In this document: piece after piece, positions 41,969-52,500 of the stretch
Layout: each line of letters begins with the position of its first letter
Numbering within the stretch: position 1 is the stretch's first letter
NCBI GenBank assembly: GCA_017404665.1
Contig: JAFRBX010000079.1
Location: 1 to 64,000 of the forward strand
DNA length: 64,000 nucleotides
Origin: Ruminococcus sp.
Lineage (GTDB): Bacteria > Bacillota > Clostridia > Oscillospirales > Acutalibacteraceae
Direction: 5' to 3'
The notes under the pieces: model-generated
What the model was told of the DNA's origin: nothing
The model's database searches: none
The model's input: the letters and a program-made list of their open reading frames with translations, nothing else
Made by a program: the position numbers and the translations under genes

Positions 41969-43087
41969 ATGAAGAGAACCTTGATTTGTATTACGATGGC
42001 TTTGATTCTATCGCTGTGGGTATCGTTATCCTGCTCCGCTGCAGTCAATACCTTCGATAAAGAGAAACAGCAGATCGAAAACAGCGTTGACGGCAATACC
42101 GCGAAAGCGCTGGAGGAGATGGGCTCCGCCGGCATAGATCAAGTTATTTCCGGTGGCGTTGATACGGCTGAGGTCTGGAGCTATCTTTACCGCACCATGA
42201 CAAAGTATCTTTCGGGTCCGCTGTCGGCTCTGGTCATTCTGACCGCGGCGATTCTTCTTACCGGTGTTGCCGAGTCTTACTCCTATTCACTGCGATATAC
42301 GGAAACAAAGGATATCACAAGTGCTGCGGTCAGCTTGTTTGTCGCGTCGGTTCTGATATCGCCGATTACAGAGCTGGTCTCGGATTGTGTGACGGTCGTT
42401 CAGGGCTCCTCATCACTGATGACGGTCTATCTGCCGGTAATGGCAGGAATAATGGCTTTTTCGGGACATATGATCACATCGGGAGGTTATTATGCTGCGG
42501 TCATGACTGCAGCAGGATTGTTGTCGCGACTGGCTTCATCGGTGTTGATGCCGCTGCTCAATACGATTTTATCTCTGTCTTTATGCGCGGGCATCTGTTC
42601 AAAAGTTCACTTGAGCGGATTGATCGAAACCCTGAGTAAAGGCTTCAAATACGCCGTTACCTTTTCGATGAGTGTGTTTATCGCCGTTCTCGGGCTCAAC
42701 AGCGCTTTGTCCGGCGCAGCAGATTCGGTGACCGACAAGACTGTGAAATTAGGTCTCAGTTCATTTATCCCGCTGATCGGTTCATCCATCTCAGAGGCTT
42801 ACAGCGCACTGCAAAGCAGCCTTGGTACCTTGAGATCAGGCGCCGGTGTATTTGTGATACTGGCAGTATTCGCGTCGTTCGCGCCTGTGCTGGTTCGTTC
42901 GCTGTTGTGGTCGGGGACACTTTTTATCGCAAAATCAATATGCGAGATTCTGAATATATCCGCTATGTTATCTGTTATGAACATCCTGACCCAGTTCCTG
43001 TCCGCGCTGAGGGCGGTTCTGATCGCGGTGATGACGGTGTTTATCATCTCATCATCGATCATGATACGACTGGGAGGAACTCTATGA
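41969..43087 (+). CDS. spoIIIAE: Stage III sporulation protein AE
   Basis: The 372-residue protein has an N-terminal signal-like span (TLICITMALILSLWVSLS). A short external helical region follows (KEKQQIENSVDGNTAKALEE), then seven or so membrane spans such as ALVILTAAILLTGVAES, PVMAGIMAFSGH and AVTFSMSVFIAVLGL. It is the large polytopic part of the SpoIIIA complex. The start at 41969 (MKRTLI) follows AGGTTGAA and agrees with the signal-peptide layout; the frame opens at 41948 inside spoIIIAD. It overlaps spoIIIAF by 4 bases. Confidence 0.94.
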   Translation: MKRTLICITMALILSLWVSLSCSAAVNTFDKEKQQIENSVDGNTAKALEEMGSAGIDQVISGGVDTAEVWSYLYRTMTKYLSGPLSALVILTAAILLTGVAESYSYSLRYTETKDITSAAVSLFVASVLISPITELVSDCVTVVQGSSSLMTVYLPVMAGIMAFSGHMITSGGYYAAVMTAAGLLSRLASSVLMPLLNTILSLSLCAGICSKVHLSGLIETLSKGFKYAVTFSMSVFIAVLGLNSALSGAADSVTDKTVKLGLSSFIPLIGSSISEAYSALQSSLGTLRSGAGVFVILAVFASFAPVLVRSLLWSGTLFIAKSICEILNISAMLSVMNILTQFLSALRAVLIAVMTVFIISSSIMIRLGGTL

Positions 43088-43575
43088 GCGGATTGCAAAG
43101 TGTTTGTCTCACGTTGTGCTATACCTGTATCACTGTCGGTATTCTGTCAGTATTAATCCCGCAAAAGCGCACGCGGAGGGTGATGGGCTTTGTGATAGGA
43201 TTGTTTTTTATCAGCACATTAGTCACAGCTGTATCGGCACAGATGGAGAATATTATATTTGCAGAACCGGAAACAGAAGAAATATCAGTGCCTTGTTACG
43301 ACGAAAATGACTATGAAGACACAGCGGCACAGTTGACTGCTGACAATCTGACGGAGGCGCTGAATGAACTGCTGCTTAATGAGGGTATACAAGCTGATGA
43401 CATTCGGCTGACGCTGAAAATATCTGAAGAGAGAAGAATAACCGTCTCGCGGGTCATCATATATATAAGCAAGGATTACCAAAGCAGAGAGACAGATATC
43501 GAGAACATTATTTACAGGAATATTGCGAAGGAGCCGGAATTATGTTATCGGGGAAAAAGCTCAGCGAATGGCTGA
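43084..43575 (+). CDS. spoIIIAF: Stage III sporulation protein AF
   Basis: The 163-residue protein has two N-terminal spans (LTLCYTCITVGILSVLI and VMGFVIGLFFISTLVTAV) separated by PQKRTRR. A soluble ring-building-like domain follows (DDIRLTLKISEERRITVSRV, IYISKDY). This matches SpoIIIAF, which is predicted to form a ring in the channel. The ATG at 43084 overlaps the spoIIIAE stop and follows GGGAGGAAC; the frame extends upstream only as antisense-like overlap within spoIIIAE. spoIIIAG starts 34 bases before its end. Confidence 0.93.
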   Translation: MSGLQSVCLTLCYTCITVGILSVLIPQKRTRRVMGFVIGLFFISTLVTAVSAQMENIIFAEPETEEISVPCYDENDYEDTAAQLTADNLTEALNELLLNEGIQADDIRLTLKISEERRITVSRVIIYISKDYQSRETDIENIIYRNIAKEPELCYRGKSSANG

Positions 43576-43958
43576 GCAGAAAAAGTACGCTCAGGGTCGC
43601 AGTTATCATCGGCACGGCGGCAATCCTGCTTATCGCTTTGTCCTCGGTGATCGACTTTGATCAAAGCGGTAACGATCAAGCGGAAGCTTACGCCTCCCGT
43701 ACCGAGGCAAGGTTGCTGGAGATCGTATCACAGATCAGCGGGGTGGGAGAGGCTAAGATTTTTTTGACCATGGATAACAGAGGTGAAAACGTGTATCTCA
43801 AAAACACGGACACTAAAACCGTCAGCATTGAACCGAAGGTGCGCGGCGTTGTGATTGTCTGTGACGGCGGGGATGATCCGCTGGTGGTATCACGTGTACT
43901 TGACGCGGTGACTAAAGCGCTGAATATCAGCTCAGATAAAGTATGTATTACAAAATAA
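43542..43958 (+). CDS. spoIIIAG: Stage III sporulation protein AG
   Basis: The 138-residue protein has one N-terminal span (VAVIIGTAAILLIALSSVI) and a ring-building motif domain (ARLLEIVSQISGVGEAKIFL, then VRGVVIVCDGGDDPLVVSRV, and ALNISSDKVCITK). SpoIIIAG makes a large ring in the intermembrane space. It is shorter than the Bacillus protein (about 200 residues), lacking most of the variable insert between strands. Its coding start overlaps spoIIIAF. Confidence 0.93.
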   Translation: MLSGKKLSEWLSRKSTLRVAVIIGTAAILLIALSSVIDFDQSGNDQAEAYASRTEARLLEIVSQISGVGEAKIFLTMDNRGENVYLKNTDTKTVSIEPKVRGVVIVCDGGDDPLVVSRVLDAVTKALNISSDKVCITK

Positions 43959-43969
43959 CGAGGAGGAAT

Positions 43970-44515
43970 ATGATGAAAGTGAAAAAACAACATATTTTGG
44001 CAGGTGCGTTGGTGCTCGCGCTGGGAGCTGCGGTATATCTGAATTGGCAGTTTTCAGGAACACCGCTGGTCTCATCAACATCAAAGGAGCTCGGTACCGC
44101 GACCTATGTCAATAACGAAGCGTCCGCGACCGTCGATGAAGCGCAGTCGGCGTCCCGTGAGATGACCCCCGAGGCCAAGCTCGCGCAGGCACGTACCGAC
44201 CGTACACAAGCACAGGACAGCGCACTGGAGTCGGCGGAAAATATTCTGACGCTCTCCGACAGCTCCGATGACGCCAAAACCGAAGCGGTTAAGGCGGCAA
44301 ATACCATTGAACAGCGTATACTTTCACAGAGCAATATAGAGGGGATCCTGTCCGCAAAGGGCTTTCCAAGCGCGATTTGTTATTTGTCCGATTCAGGCTG
44401 CACAGTTACAGTGCTGAAAAATGAGCTCAGTGACAACTCGCCGATCATCATCAAAGAAGCGGTCATGTCACAGACACAGGTCGAATTCAATAACATTGTG
44501 ATAGTCGATGTTTAG
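43970..44515 (+). CDS. spoIIIAH: Stage III sporulation protein AH
   Basis: The 181-residue protein has an N-terminal span (KKQHILAGALVLALGAAVYL), an Ala/Thr/Gln-rich linker and a C-terminal ring-building domain (ILSAKGFPSAICYLSDSG, TVTVLKNELSDNSPIIIKEA). SpoIIIAH pairs with forespore SpoIIQ across the two membranes. The start follows AGGAGGAAT at 43961. It is the last gene of the spoIIIA operon and ends at the terminator 44562-44609. Confidence 0.94.
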   Translation: MMKVKKQHILAGALVLALGAAVYLNWQFSGTPLVSSTSKELGTATYVNNEASATVDEAQSASREMTPEAKLAQARTDRTQAQDSALESAENILTLSDSSDDAKTEAVKAANTIEQRILSQSNIEGILSAKGFPSAICYLSDSGCTVTVLKNELSDNSPIIIKEAVMSQTQVEFNNIVIVDV

Positions 44516-44561
44516 GTATGCGAGAATAACATATATTGATACTACTTTAGTTTTTCCAAAG

Positions 44562-44609
44562 AAAAAAGGTACTGAGACTGTGAATAGCTTCAATCTCAAT
44601 ACCTTTTTT
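44562..44609. terminator. Bidirectional terminator between spoIIIAH and pullulanase
   Basis: AAAAAAGGTACTGAGACTG (44562-44580) pairs with CAATCTCAATACCTTTTTT (44591-44609), two mismatches, with A and T runs at the ends that suit both directions. Confidence 0.85.
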
Positions 44610-44617
44610 ATTTTGTG

Positions 44618-46669
44618 TTATTTCAGCATTTTGATGATATCATTGTTATCATAGCTCTGCGGAGATTCTACCTTCAGCTTAAAAGTTTGAAAATCCGTGC
44701 CGTTAATTCTATCATAGCTGTCAGCGTCGATGATGATCATCGCGGAGCGGGGCGCCAGCACAGTGGCTTCGGATCGGAAAGGATACAGCGCATGATCGGA
44801 TGCATTCTCTGCGTCGGCGAGTACATACCAGTTATTCGGCAACTCATACTGTGACTTGATCTGCGGAGAACAGGGCTTGTCGGAGTTGTTGATAATTACG
44901 CTGAACATCTTCCACTCGCCTTCAATTTCGTTTTTCAGCGTTAAAGAGATGCTCTGACCGTTATAGACGATATACCCGTCGTTAACTGCCTTTGTTGTGT
45001 TGTCGCGCAGGGGAGAGAACGCCTTGCGGATACGGATCAAGCCCCTGTAATAGTCGACCAGGTCCGCATAATGGATGGTCCTCGCCCAGTTAATGGAGTT
45101 GACGGAATCGGGGGATCGATAGGAGTTTTGATCGCCCTTTTTGGTGCGGGCAAATTCTTCGCCTGCCAACCAGAAGGAAATACCTAAAGAGCAAAGAACA
45201 AGAGTCGCTGCAAGCTTATTCTGAGCAATATAAAGATTATCATTGGTGTCAAAGTCGTTGCACCAGTTTGACTTGAGAATTTTATCCCAAAGCGTCAGGT
45301 TATCATGTGCCGAAGCGTAGGTGACGCACTGTGAAGGCTCGTTCGCCCAGTTGCCGAAGGTGACGGACGAAGCGCCCATCATACCCGCGATCACATTGTA
45401 TGCACTGTGCGTGGAGCCTTGGATAAAGCCCTTGCTGTCATCGTCTGAACCGCCCTTGATGCCGTGGCGCATATCGTCGTTGAACATGCCGATGCGGCTA
45501 GAGAGCTTTTTCGCGTTGGATTTATTGCAGCAGTCCTCACCGGAAATACCGTTTTCGCCGTCGTTAGCAGTCCACGGCTCTCCGTACAGGATAATGCGCT
45601 TGTCGATTTTATCCAGCGCCTCGCGAATCAGATTCATGGTCTCGACGTCGTGACATGCCATCAGGTCAAAACGGAAGCCGTCAATATGATATTCGCTTGC
45701 CCAGTAGCATAGCGATTCTATCATGAATTTGCGGAACATCGTCTTGTCGGAGGCAGTGACATTGCCGCAGCCGGAGGAATTGAGGAACTTCCCGTTCTGC
45801 ATGCGGAAATAATACCCGGGAACGGTCTTTTCAAAAGGTGAGTGCTTGGTGGAATAGACATGGTTGTAAACAACATCCATGATCACGCCGATGCCTTCAT
45901 CATGAAGCGCCTTAACCATTTCCTTGAATTCCCTGATACGGACCTCGCCGTGATACGGATCGGTTGAATAGGAACCCTCGGGTACATTATAGTTAACAGG
46001 ATCATATCCCCAGTTATACTCTACGCCTGTCGCTTCGTTGACCGAACCAAAGTCAAAGACGGGATTGAGCTGAACATGTGTGACGCCCAGCTTCTTTAAA
46101 TAATTGACACAGGTTGGATAGGCGGTAAAGGGGATTACAGTGTCTTTTTCCGTGAACGCGAGGAACTTGCCGCGGTGTTCTTTGCTGACGCCGGAGGTGT
46201 CGGACGAGGAGAAATCACGTACATGCACTTCCCAGATGACTGCGTCATTCGGTTTTTCGGGAACAACACGGCAATCGTTTTCCCAGCCGAAGGGATTGGT
46301 TTCGGAAAGATCAACGACTTCGGAACGCATCGAATTGACTCCGACAGCTTTAGAATATACGTCCTGCGTTTCACACGTGCCTTTTTCGGTTTTAATGACA
46401 AAAGTATAATAGATATGATTCAGGTCACCGTCGACAAAAGCCGACCAGACGCCCGTGACTGCGTCATAAAGCATCTGCTTGATGCTCAGCACCTGTGCAC
46501 CTTCTTCATAGAAGGAGCCGGTGGAATAGAGCTTTAACAGCACCTGCTCAGCAGAAGGCGCCCATACCTTGAAGGTTGTTCCCTCCGGGGTATAGGTATA
46601 GCCCAAATCATTACCCTCATAAGTGTTGTAGATCTCAGATTTGTTGGAATAAAATGCGGTAGTACCCAT
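44618..46669 (-). CDS. pulA: Type I pullulanase (GH13_14)
   Basis: The 683-residue protein has an N-terminal CBM48-like domain (LGYTYTPEGTTFKVWAPSAE) and a GH13 barrel. Conserved region I is VIMDVVYNHV and the signature YNWGYDP lies before it. Region II is GFRFDLMACHD with the nucleophile Asp, region III ILYGEPW with the Glu, and region IV YASAHDNLTLWD. YNWGYDP marks type I pullulanases, which cut alpha-1,6 links in pullulan and branched starch. There is no signal peptide, so it works inside the cell on glycogen or imported dextrins. It is monocistronic on the minus strand. Confidence 0.95.
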   Translation of the reverse strand: MGTTAFYSNKSEIYNTYEGNDLGYTYTPEGTTFKVWAPSAEQVLLKLYSTGSFYEEGAQVLSIKQMLYDAVTGVWSAFVDGDLNHIYYTFVIKTEKGTCETQDVYSKAVGVNSMRSEVVDLSETNPFGWENDCRVVPEKPNDAVIWEVHVRDFSSSDTSGVSKEHRGKFLAFTEKDTVIPFTAYPTCVNYLKKLGVTHVQLNPVFDFGSVNEATGVEYNWGYDPVNYNVPEGSYSTDPYHGEVRIREFKEMVKALHDEGIGVIMDVVYNHVYSTKHSPFEKTVPGYYFRMQNGKFLNSSGCGNVTASDKTMFRKFMIESLCYWASEYHIDGFRFDLMACHDVETMNLIREALDKIDKRIILYGEPWTANDGENGISGEDCCNKSNAKKLSSRIGMFNDDMRHGIKGGSDDDSKGFIQGSTHSAYNVIAGMMGASSVTFGNWANEPSQCVTYASAHDNLTLWDKILKSNWCNDFDTNDNLYIAQNKLAATLVLCSLGISFWLAGEEFARTKKGDQNSYRSPDSVNSINWARTIHYADLVDYYRGLIRIRKAFSPLRDNTTKAVNDGYIVYNGQSISLTLKNEIEGEWKMFSVIINNSDKPCSPQIKSQYELPNNWYVLADAENASDHALYPFRSEATVLAPRSAMIIIDADSYDRINGTDFQTFKLKVESPQSYDNNDIIKMLK

Positions 46670-46919
46670 TGCGAAACCTCACTTTATGCTACCTGATTTC
46701 TCATAAATCGGTAATATTCTATCATTATTCGGTTTATTTTTCAACAATAATCTGTCTGTTGTATGGTTATAAAGGGAAATTCCGTTCAATTCAATAAAAT
46801 TTTTCTGAATGAATTGTTGATTCTGTCAAAATCTATATGGCGTTTTTTTATCCTGTTTGTTATATTTTATGATTATTCTTTTTATGTGTTCAGGATTGTG
46901 TATTCATTATGTTCCGTTA
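46670..46919. other. AT-rich divergent intergenic region
   Basis: About 315 bases separate the pullulanase start and the nusB start. No gene is seen. It must hold the pullulanase promoter (not clearly identified) and the nusB promoter at 46920-46948. Confidence 0.5.
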
Positions 46920-46948
46920 TTTACAAAATCAGTCTGTTGTGATATACT
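46920..46948 (+). promoter_or_regulatory. Promoter of the nusB-xseA-dnaE run
   Basis: TTTACA (46920-46925), a 17-base spacer and TATACT (46943-46948) lie 36 bases before the nusB start. Confidence 0.7.
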
Positions 46949-46984
46949 GTCTCAGTAAAGAAATGTGCAAAGCGAGGGGTAATT

Positions 46985-47422
46985 ATGTGTGAACAAAACG
47001 CTTCTTCCCAAGAGGATAGAAACAGTATTTCCAGATATAAAATGCGTGAGCAGGCTTTTTTTCTGTGCTTTGAAGCCTTGTTTACCGACGCCGATATTGA
47101 CGAGATTGCCGATAACGCGGGTGATGCAAGAGATGAATTCATCTCGGATTTTGCGATAGAATGTGCGAAAGGCGTTGAAACACATCGTGAATTGATCGAT
47201 GAAAAGATATCAGCGAACCTGAAATCCGGATGGAAAATCAATCGTATTTCTAAGGTTTCGCTGGCTTTATTGCGCTTAGCGATTTATGAAATGTTGTTTT
47301 TGGATGATATTCCCGTTTCGGTTTCTATCAACGAAGCTGTCGAGCTTTCCAAAAAATATACCGTTAAGGAGGATACCTCCTATATCAACGGCGTGCTGGG
47401 CGCGGTCGCCAAAGAGCTATGA
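46985..47422 (+). CDS. nusB: Transcription antitermination factor NusB
   Basis: The 145-residue all-helical protein has RYKMREQAFFLCFEALF near the N-terminus and DEKISANLKSGWKINRISKV. The signature LALLRLAIYEMLFLDDIPVS and INEAVELSKKYTVKEDTSYI with INGVLGAVAK at the end follow. It joins the rRNA antitermination complex with NusE. The polar extension (MCEQNASSQEDRNS) is unusual but short. It overlaps the TsaD-like gene by 4 bases and heads the run nusB, tsaD-like, xseA, dnaE. Confidence 0.94.
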   Translation: MCEQNASSQEDRNSISRYKMREQAFFLCFEALFTDADIDEIADNAGDARDEFISDFAIECAKGVETHRELIDEKISANLKSGWKINRISKVSLALLRLAIYEMLFLDDIPVSVSINEAVELSKKYTVKEDTSYINGVLGAVAKEL

Positions 47423-48351
47423 GTTATTATCTCGGGATCGATACCAGCAACTACACCACGTCCGTATGTCTGTATGACAGTGACTGCGGCAAGGTGATCT
47501 CCAAACGAAAACTGCTTCCCGTCAGAGAAGGGGAGTTAGGTCTGCGCCAAAGCGATGCTGTCTTTCATCATGTACAGCAGCTGCCTGATCTGTTTGAGGA
47601 TTCTTTTGAAGGATTCAGTGGTTCAATCAAAACAATCGGCGTCTCCTACGCGCCCAGAACCTCGGAAGGATCATATATGCCCTGCTTTACGGTCGGACTC
47701 GCGGCGGCAAAGATTCTTTCCTCGGTGCTGAAGGTTCCCGAATACCGCTTCTCGCATCAGCAGGGGCATATTGCGGCGGCGCTCTACAGCGTTGACCGTT
47801 TGGACCTTTTAATGCAAAAGCACATTGCCTTTCATGTCAGCGGCGGCACCACTGAGGCGCTCCTCGTCAATTGTGACGAAGGCTTTGTTTCGACACAGAT
47901 TGCAGCACAAACACTCGATCTGAACGCAGGTCAGCTGATTGACCGCGTCGGCGTGATGCTGGGATTGCGCTTTCCGTGCGGGAAAGAGCTTGAAAAGCTC
48001 GCTTTGCAATATGATGAATCGATCCGTGTTAAGACAACACTGAAGGGTCTTGACTGCTGTTTGAGCGGTGGTCAGAATATTGCAGAAAAGCTGTTGAAAG
48101 ATGGGAAAAGCCCTGCGTATATTGCTCGCTTCACCATGACGTTTATCGGCGCTGCGATCTCTGCTATGAGCTTTAAGATTCGCGAGCGTTACGGTGACCT
48201 TCCGTTTGTATACGCCGGCGGTGTGATGTCCGATTCCATCATACGAAATCAGCTCGCAGCACAGCATGACTGTGTTTTCGCCCGACCGGAATTCTCTTCC
48301 GATAACGCTGCGGGTACGGCTGTACTCGCTTATATAAAGGATGACTTATGA
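47419..48351 (+). CDS. TsaD/Kae1-like protein (ASKHA fold) of the nusB-xseA locus
   Basis: The 310-residue protein has the ASKHA start YYLGIDTSNYTTSVCLYD, the metal motif FSHQQGHIAAALYSV (HxxxH) and a glycine loop HVSGGTTEALLV. CLSGGQNIAEKLLK and the ending VYAGGVMSDSIIRN complete the fold. It is a paralogue of TsaD, the t6A tRNA-modification enzyme, but shorter and in a nusB-xseA context, so it is probably not the main TsaD. Its substrate is unknown. It overlaps both nusB and xseA by 4 bases. Confidence 0.85.
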   Translation: MSYYLGIDTSNYTTSVCLYDSDCGKVISKRKLLPVREGELGLRQSDAVFHHVQQLPDLFEDSFEGFSGSIKTIGVSYAPRTSEGSYMPCFTVGLAAAKILSSVLKVPEYRFSHQQGHIAAALYSVDRLDLLMQKHIAFHVSGGTTEALLVNCDEGFVSTQIAAQTLDLNAGQLIDRVGVMLGLRFPCGKELEKLALQYDESIRVKTTLKGLDCCLSGGQNIAEKLLKDGKSPAYIARFTMTFIGAAISAMSFKIRERYGDLPFVYAGGVMSDSIIRNQLAAQHDCVFARPEFSSDNAAGTAVLAYIKDDL

Positions 48352-49541
48352 TTACACCGAAGGTATTTACCGTTTCGCAGCTCAACGCCCGTATCAGCAA
48401 TCTGATTGCGTCTGATGAAGAATTACAGATGATCTTCATCGAGGGCGAGCTTTCCAATGTAAATCTAAATACCAAAAGCGGGCATCTGTATTTCTCGCTT
48501 AAGGATATAAACGCCGTTGTCCGCGCCGTGATGTTCTCATGGAGCGTCCGTAATTTGCGCTTTCGTCCCGAGGACGGAATGAAGGTGATCATGCGCGCTC
48601 AGGTTACGGTTTATGAGCCCGCCGGTCAATATCAGCTGCGCGTCGAGGATATGCAGCCCGACGGCGTCGGCGTATTGGCAATGCAGTTTGAACAGCTAAA
48701 AAAGAAGCTTTCAGCGGAGGGGCTTTTTGATCAGAAACATAAAAAGCCGATACCCGCTTTTCCGAAAACCGTGGGTATTATTACCTCTCCGACCGGCGCC
48801 GCGCTGCGTGATATCATGGATATCATTGGCAGACGGTATCCGTGCGTCGAGCTGGTACTCGCTCCTGTGCCGGTTCAGGGAGAAGAAGCGCCTTCTCAGC
48901 TTATAAGTGCTGTTGAATTATTTTCCGAGCATTTTGCTGCCGACGTAATCATCATCGGCAGAGGCGGAGGTTCGATGGAAGACTTATGGGCTTTTAACGA
49001 TGAGGGCCTTGCCAGAGCGATCTATGCCTGTGAGATTCCTGTGATTTCCGCGGTCGGACACGAAACAGACACCACGCTGTGTGACTTTGTCAGCGATCTG
49101 AGGGCTCCTACTCCGTCCGCTGCGGCGGAGCTTGCTGTTCCGAACAGGATCGATCTGCTGGAAAATGTTCAGAACCTGTTGAGACAGGGCTTCAATACTG
49201 TCAATGCGCAGCTGAGTCTGAAGCGGATCGATTTTGATAAGCTGGCTGAGATCGTATTTTTACATTCGCCCGTTTCGCAGATCGATACGAATCTGGAATT
49301 GGTTGAAACATATGCCGTTCGTGCCGCAAACGCCGCTGCACGCAGTATGGAGAGCGTTTCGGCAAACGCAAAGGAATTGTTTGCTAAGGTTGAGGCGCTG
49401 AATCCCGCAGCAGTTTTGAACCGCGGCTTTGCGTACGTCACGCATGACGATAACAATGTCGATTCCGTTAAGGATGTTCAGCGTGGAGATCACTTGAACA
49501 TCACGTTAAAGGACGGCAGTATACAGGCAACTGTTGATTAG
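48348..49541 (+). CDS. xseA: Exodeoxyribonuclease VII large subunit
   Basis: The 397-residue protein has the N-terminal OB fold (TVSQLNARISNLIASDEELQ, FIEGELSNVNLNTKSGHLYF) and the catalytic central part (FPKTVGIITSPTGAALRDI, IIIGRGGGSMEDLWAFNDE, SAVGHETDTTLCDFVSD). A coiled-coil C-terminal region follows. With XseB it digests single-stranded DNA to short oligonucleotides. No xseB-like small gene follows; dnaE begins 11 bases later. The ATG overlaps the TsaD-like stop. Confidence 0.94.
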   Translation: MITPKVFTVSQLNARISNLIASDEELQMIFIEGELSNVNLNTKSGHLYFSLKDINAVVRAVMFSWSVRNLRFRPEDGMKVIMRAQVTVYEPAGQYQLRVEDMQPDGVGVLAMQFEQLKKKLSAEGLFDQKHKKPIPAFPKTVGIITSPTGAALRDIMDIIGRRYPCVELVLAPVPVQGEEAPSQLISAVELFSEHFAADVIIIGRGGGSMEDLWAFNDEGLARAIYACEIPVISAVGHETDTTLCDFVSDLRAPTPSAAAELAVPNRIDLLENVQNLLRQGFNTVNAQLSLKRIDFDKLAEIVFLHSPVSQIDTNLELVETYAVRAANAAARSMESVSANAKELFAKVEALNPAAVLNRGFAYVTHDDNNVDSVKDVQRGDHLNITLKDGSIQATVD

Positions 49542-49552
49542 AGAGGAATAAT

Positions 49553-52500
49553 ATGTCATTCGCACACCTGCATGTACACACCGAATACAGCTTGCTCGAC
49601 GGCACCTGCCGCATTTCCCGCTTAGTTACAAGAGCGAAGGAGTTGGGGCAGAGTGCTCTTGCTGTAACGGATCACGGCGTCATGTACGGTGTGATCGATT
49701 TTTACAGGGAATGTAAGAAACAGGGCGTCCGGCCGATCATCGGCTGTGAGGTCTATGTTGCGCCGCGCTCGCGCTTCGATAAAACCTTCGAGCTCGACAA
49801 AGAGTATTATCATCTGATCCTGCTGTGCGAAAACCAAATCGGCTATCAGAATCTGATGAAGCTGGTCTCGCTCGCATTCACGGAGGGCTTTTATAACAAG
49901 CCCCGCGTCGACTATGAGCTGCTGGAGCGATATCACGAGGGCTTGATCTGTCTGTCCGCCTGTATGTCCGGCGAGGTGCCCAAGCGCATTTTGTCCGGCG
50001 ACGATAAAGGCGCTTTGGAGAAAGCGGAGTACTATCAAAGAGTTTTCGGCAAAGATAATTACTTTATCGAACTGCAAAGTCACGGTATCCCCGAGCAGAA
50101 TATGCTGAATCAAAAGCTGATTAAGATTGCGAGAAGCATCGGCGCAGGCTTGGTCGTAACAAACGACTGTCATTATATTCGCAAAGAGGACAGCCGCCTG
50201 CATGATATCCTGCTGTGTATCCAGACCAACAGCACCGTCAATAATAAAAAAATGGGCTTCGAAACCGAAGAATTCTACCTCAAAAGCGAGGAAGAAATGC
50301 GAGCATTATTCCCCGATATTGACGAAGCCTTTGATAATACCGTGAAAATCGCCGAACGCTGTCAATTGGAGTTTGAATTCGGTAAGCGCAAGCTGCCTGA
50401 TTTTAAGACGCCTAACGGCGAGGATCATTATGAATACTTCCGCCGACAATGCTATGATGGACTGTACCGCCATTACGGAGATACCCCCGATCAGGCTGTT
50501 GTCCAAAGACTCGACTATGAGCTTTCCGTGATTCGCAGAATGGGCTTTGTCGATTACTTTTTGATCGTCAACGATTTTGTACAGTACGCGAAAAGCAAGG
50601 ATATCCCCGTTGGACCCGGCAGAGGCTCCGGCGCAGGCTCTCTGTGTGCTTACTGTATCGGGATTACCGGTATCGATCCGATCAAATACGATCTGCTGTT
50701 CGAACGGTTTCTCAACCCCGAACGCATCAGCATGCCGGATTTTGATATCGACTTTTGTAAAGATCGCCGCGGAGAAGTAATCGATTATGTGATTCGCAAA
50801 TACGGCGCAGACCATGTTGCGCAGATTGTCGCCTTCGGCACAATGCAGGCGCGCGGCGCTGTTCGCGATGTCGGCAGGGTGCTGGATATTCCATACGCAT
50901 CTGTGGACAGGATCGCCAAAATGATTCCGTTCAGCTTGGATATGACAGTCGATAAGGCGCTGACGCTTTCCGCTGAGCTCAGGCAGAGCTATCAGCAGGA
51001 CGATACCGTCAAGCAGATCATTGACGTTGCACGGGAGCTTGAGGGAGTACCGCGCCATATCACGATGCACGCGGCGGGCGTCGTCATTACCGACAGACCT
51101 GTCAGCGATTATGTTCCGCTCGCAGTGTCGGACGAGTCGGTTGTGACGCAGTTTACGATGACGACACTCGAGGAACTCGGTTTGCTCAAAATGGATTTTC
51201 TCGGCTTGCGCAACCTGACGGTGATTCATGATGCCGAGGTGATGATCCGTCGTCATGAACCGGATTTCAGTATTGAAAAGATTAGCTACAGCGATAAAGC
51301 TGTCTATGATATGATATCCACCGGCAATACGGACGGCGTCTTTCAGTTTGAAAGCGGCGGCATGAAGAATGTTCTTGCGCGATTAAAACCCGATCACTTT
51401 GAAGATCTGATTGCCGTCATTTCTCTCTATCGTCCCGGTCCGATGGATTCTATTCCGACTTATATCCGCAACCGTCATGATTCGCGCCAGATCTCATACA
51501 AGCATCCGCTGTTAGAACCTATCCTGAACGTCACCAACGGCTGTATCGTGTATCAGGAGCAGGTCATGCAGATTTTCCGGACTCTTGCGGGCTATTCGCT
51601 CGGACGCGCAGATATTGTGCGCCGTGCCATGAGCAAGAAAAAGCACGACGTCATGGAACGTGAAAAACAGATTTTTATCCACGGACTGGTAAATGAAAAC
51701 GGAGAAGTGGAAGTAGAAGGCTGCCTGAGACGCGGCATCGACGAGCGTACCGCCCTTTCGATATTTGCCGAGATGGAGAGCTTTGCTTCGTATGCGTTCA
51801 ATAAAAGTCATGCTGCGGCATACGCCGCCGTGTCTTATCAAACCGCCTTTCTGAAATGCCGCTATAATCGAGAATACATGGCTGCTCTGCTATCCTCCGT
51901 GATCGACAATCAGAATAAAACGGCTGTGTATATCGGTGAGTGTCATCGCATGGGGATAGCGGTTCTTCCGCCAAGCGTCAATGAGAGCGAAAGTAAGTAT
52001 ACCGTATATTCAGGTAATATCCGTTTTGGACTGTCCGCTGTCAAAAATCTCGGTTTGTCGTTTATCACGGCGATTATCAACGAGCGCAGACTCAAGCCGT
52101 ACCAGTCTTATTATGATTTTTGCAGAAGGCTCAACGGTAAAGGACTGAACAGTCGTTCATTGGAAAGCTTGATCAAATGCGGCGCTTTGGACAATCTCGA
52201 CTGCAACAGACGTCAGATGCTGGCTGTTTCCAAAACGATATTGGATGATCTGGAATATGAACGGCGGCGCGGCGGAGGCTCCGGTCAGATTTCGCTCTTT
52301 GATATGGGTGAAGACGACCGCGCCGGAGAGATCGCTATTCCGGAAATGGAAGAGTTTCCGCTGACAGAGCTTCTCAACATGGAAAAGGAAATGGCAGGCA
52401 TGTATCTCAGCGGTCACCCGCTAGATGAATATGCCCGGTATTCCGCAGCGGTCAACGCGGACAGAATCAGCGATATCCTTAATGCCGAAGACGGCAGGTA

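Noticed and set aside
50306..51256. 316-codon minus-strand frame within dnaE
   Set aside because: Antisense of conserved polymerase core; no independent signal.
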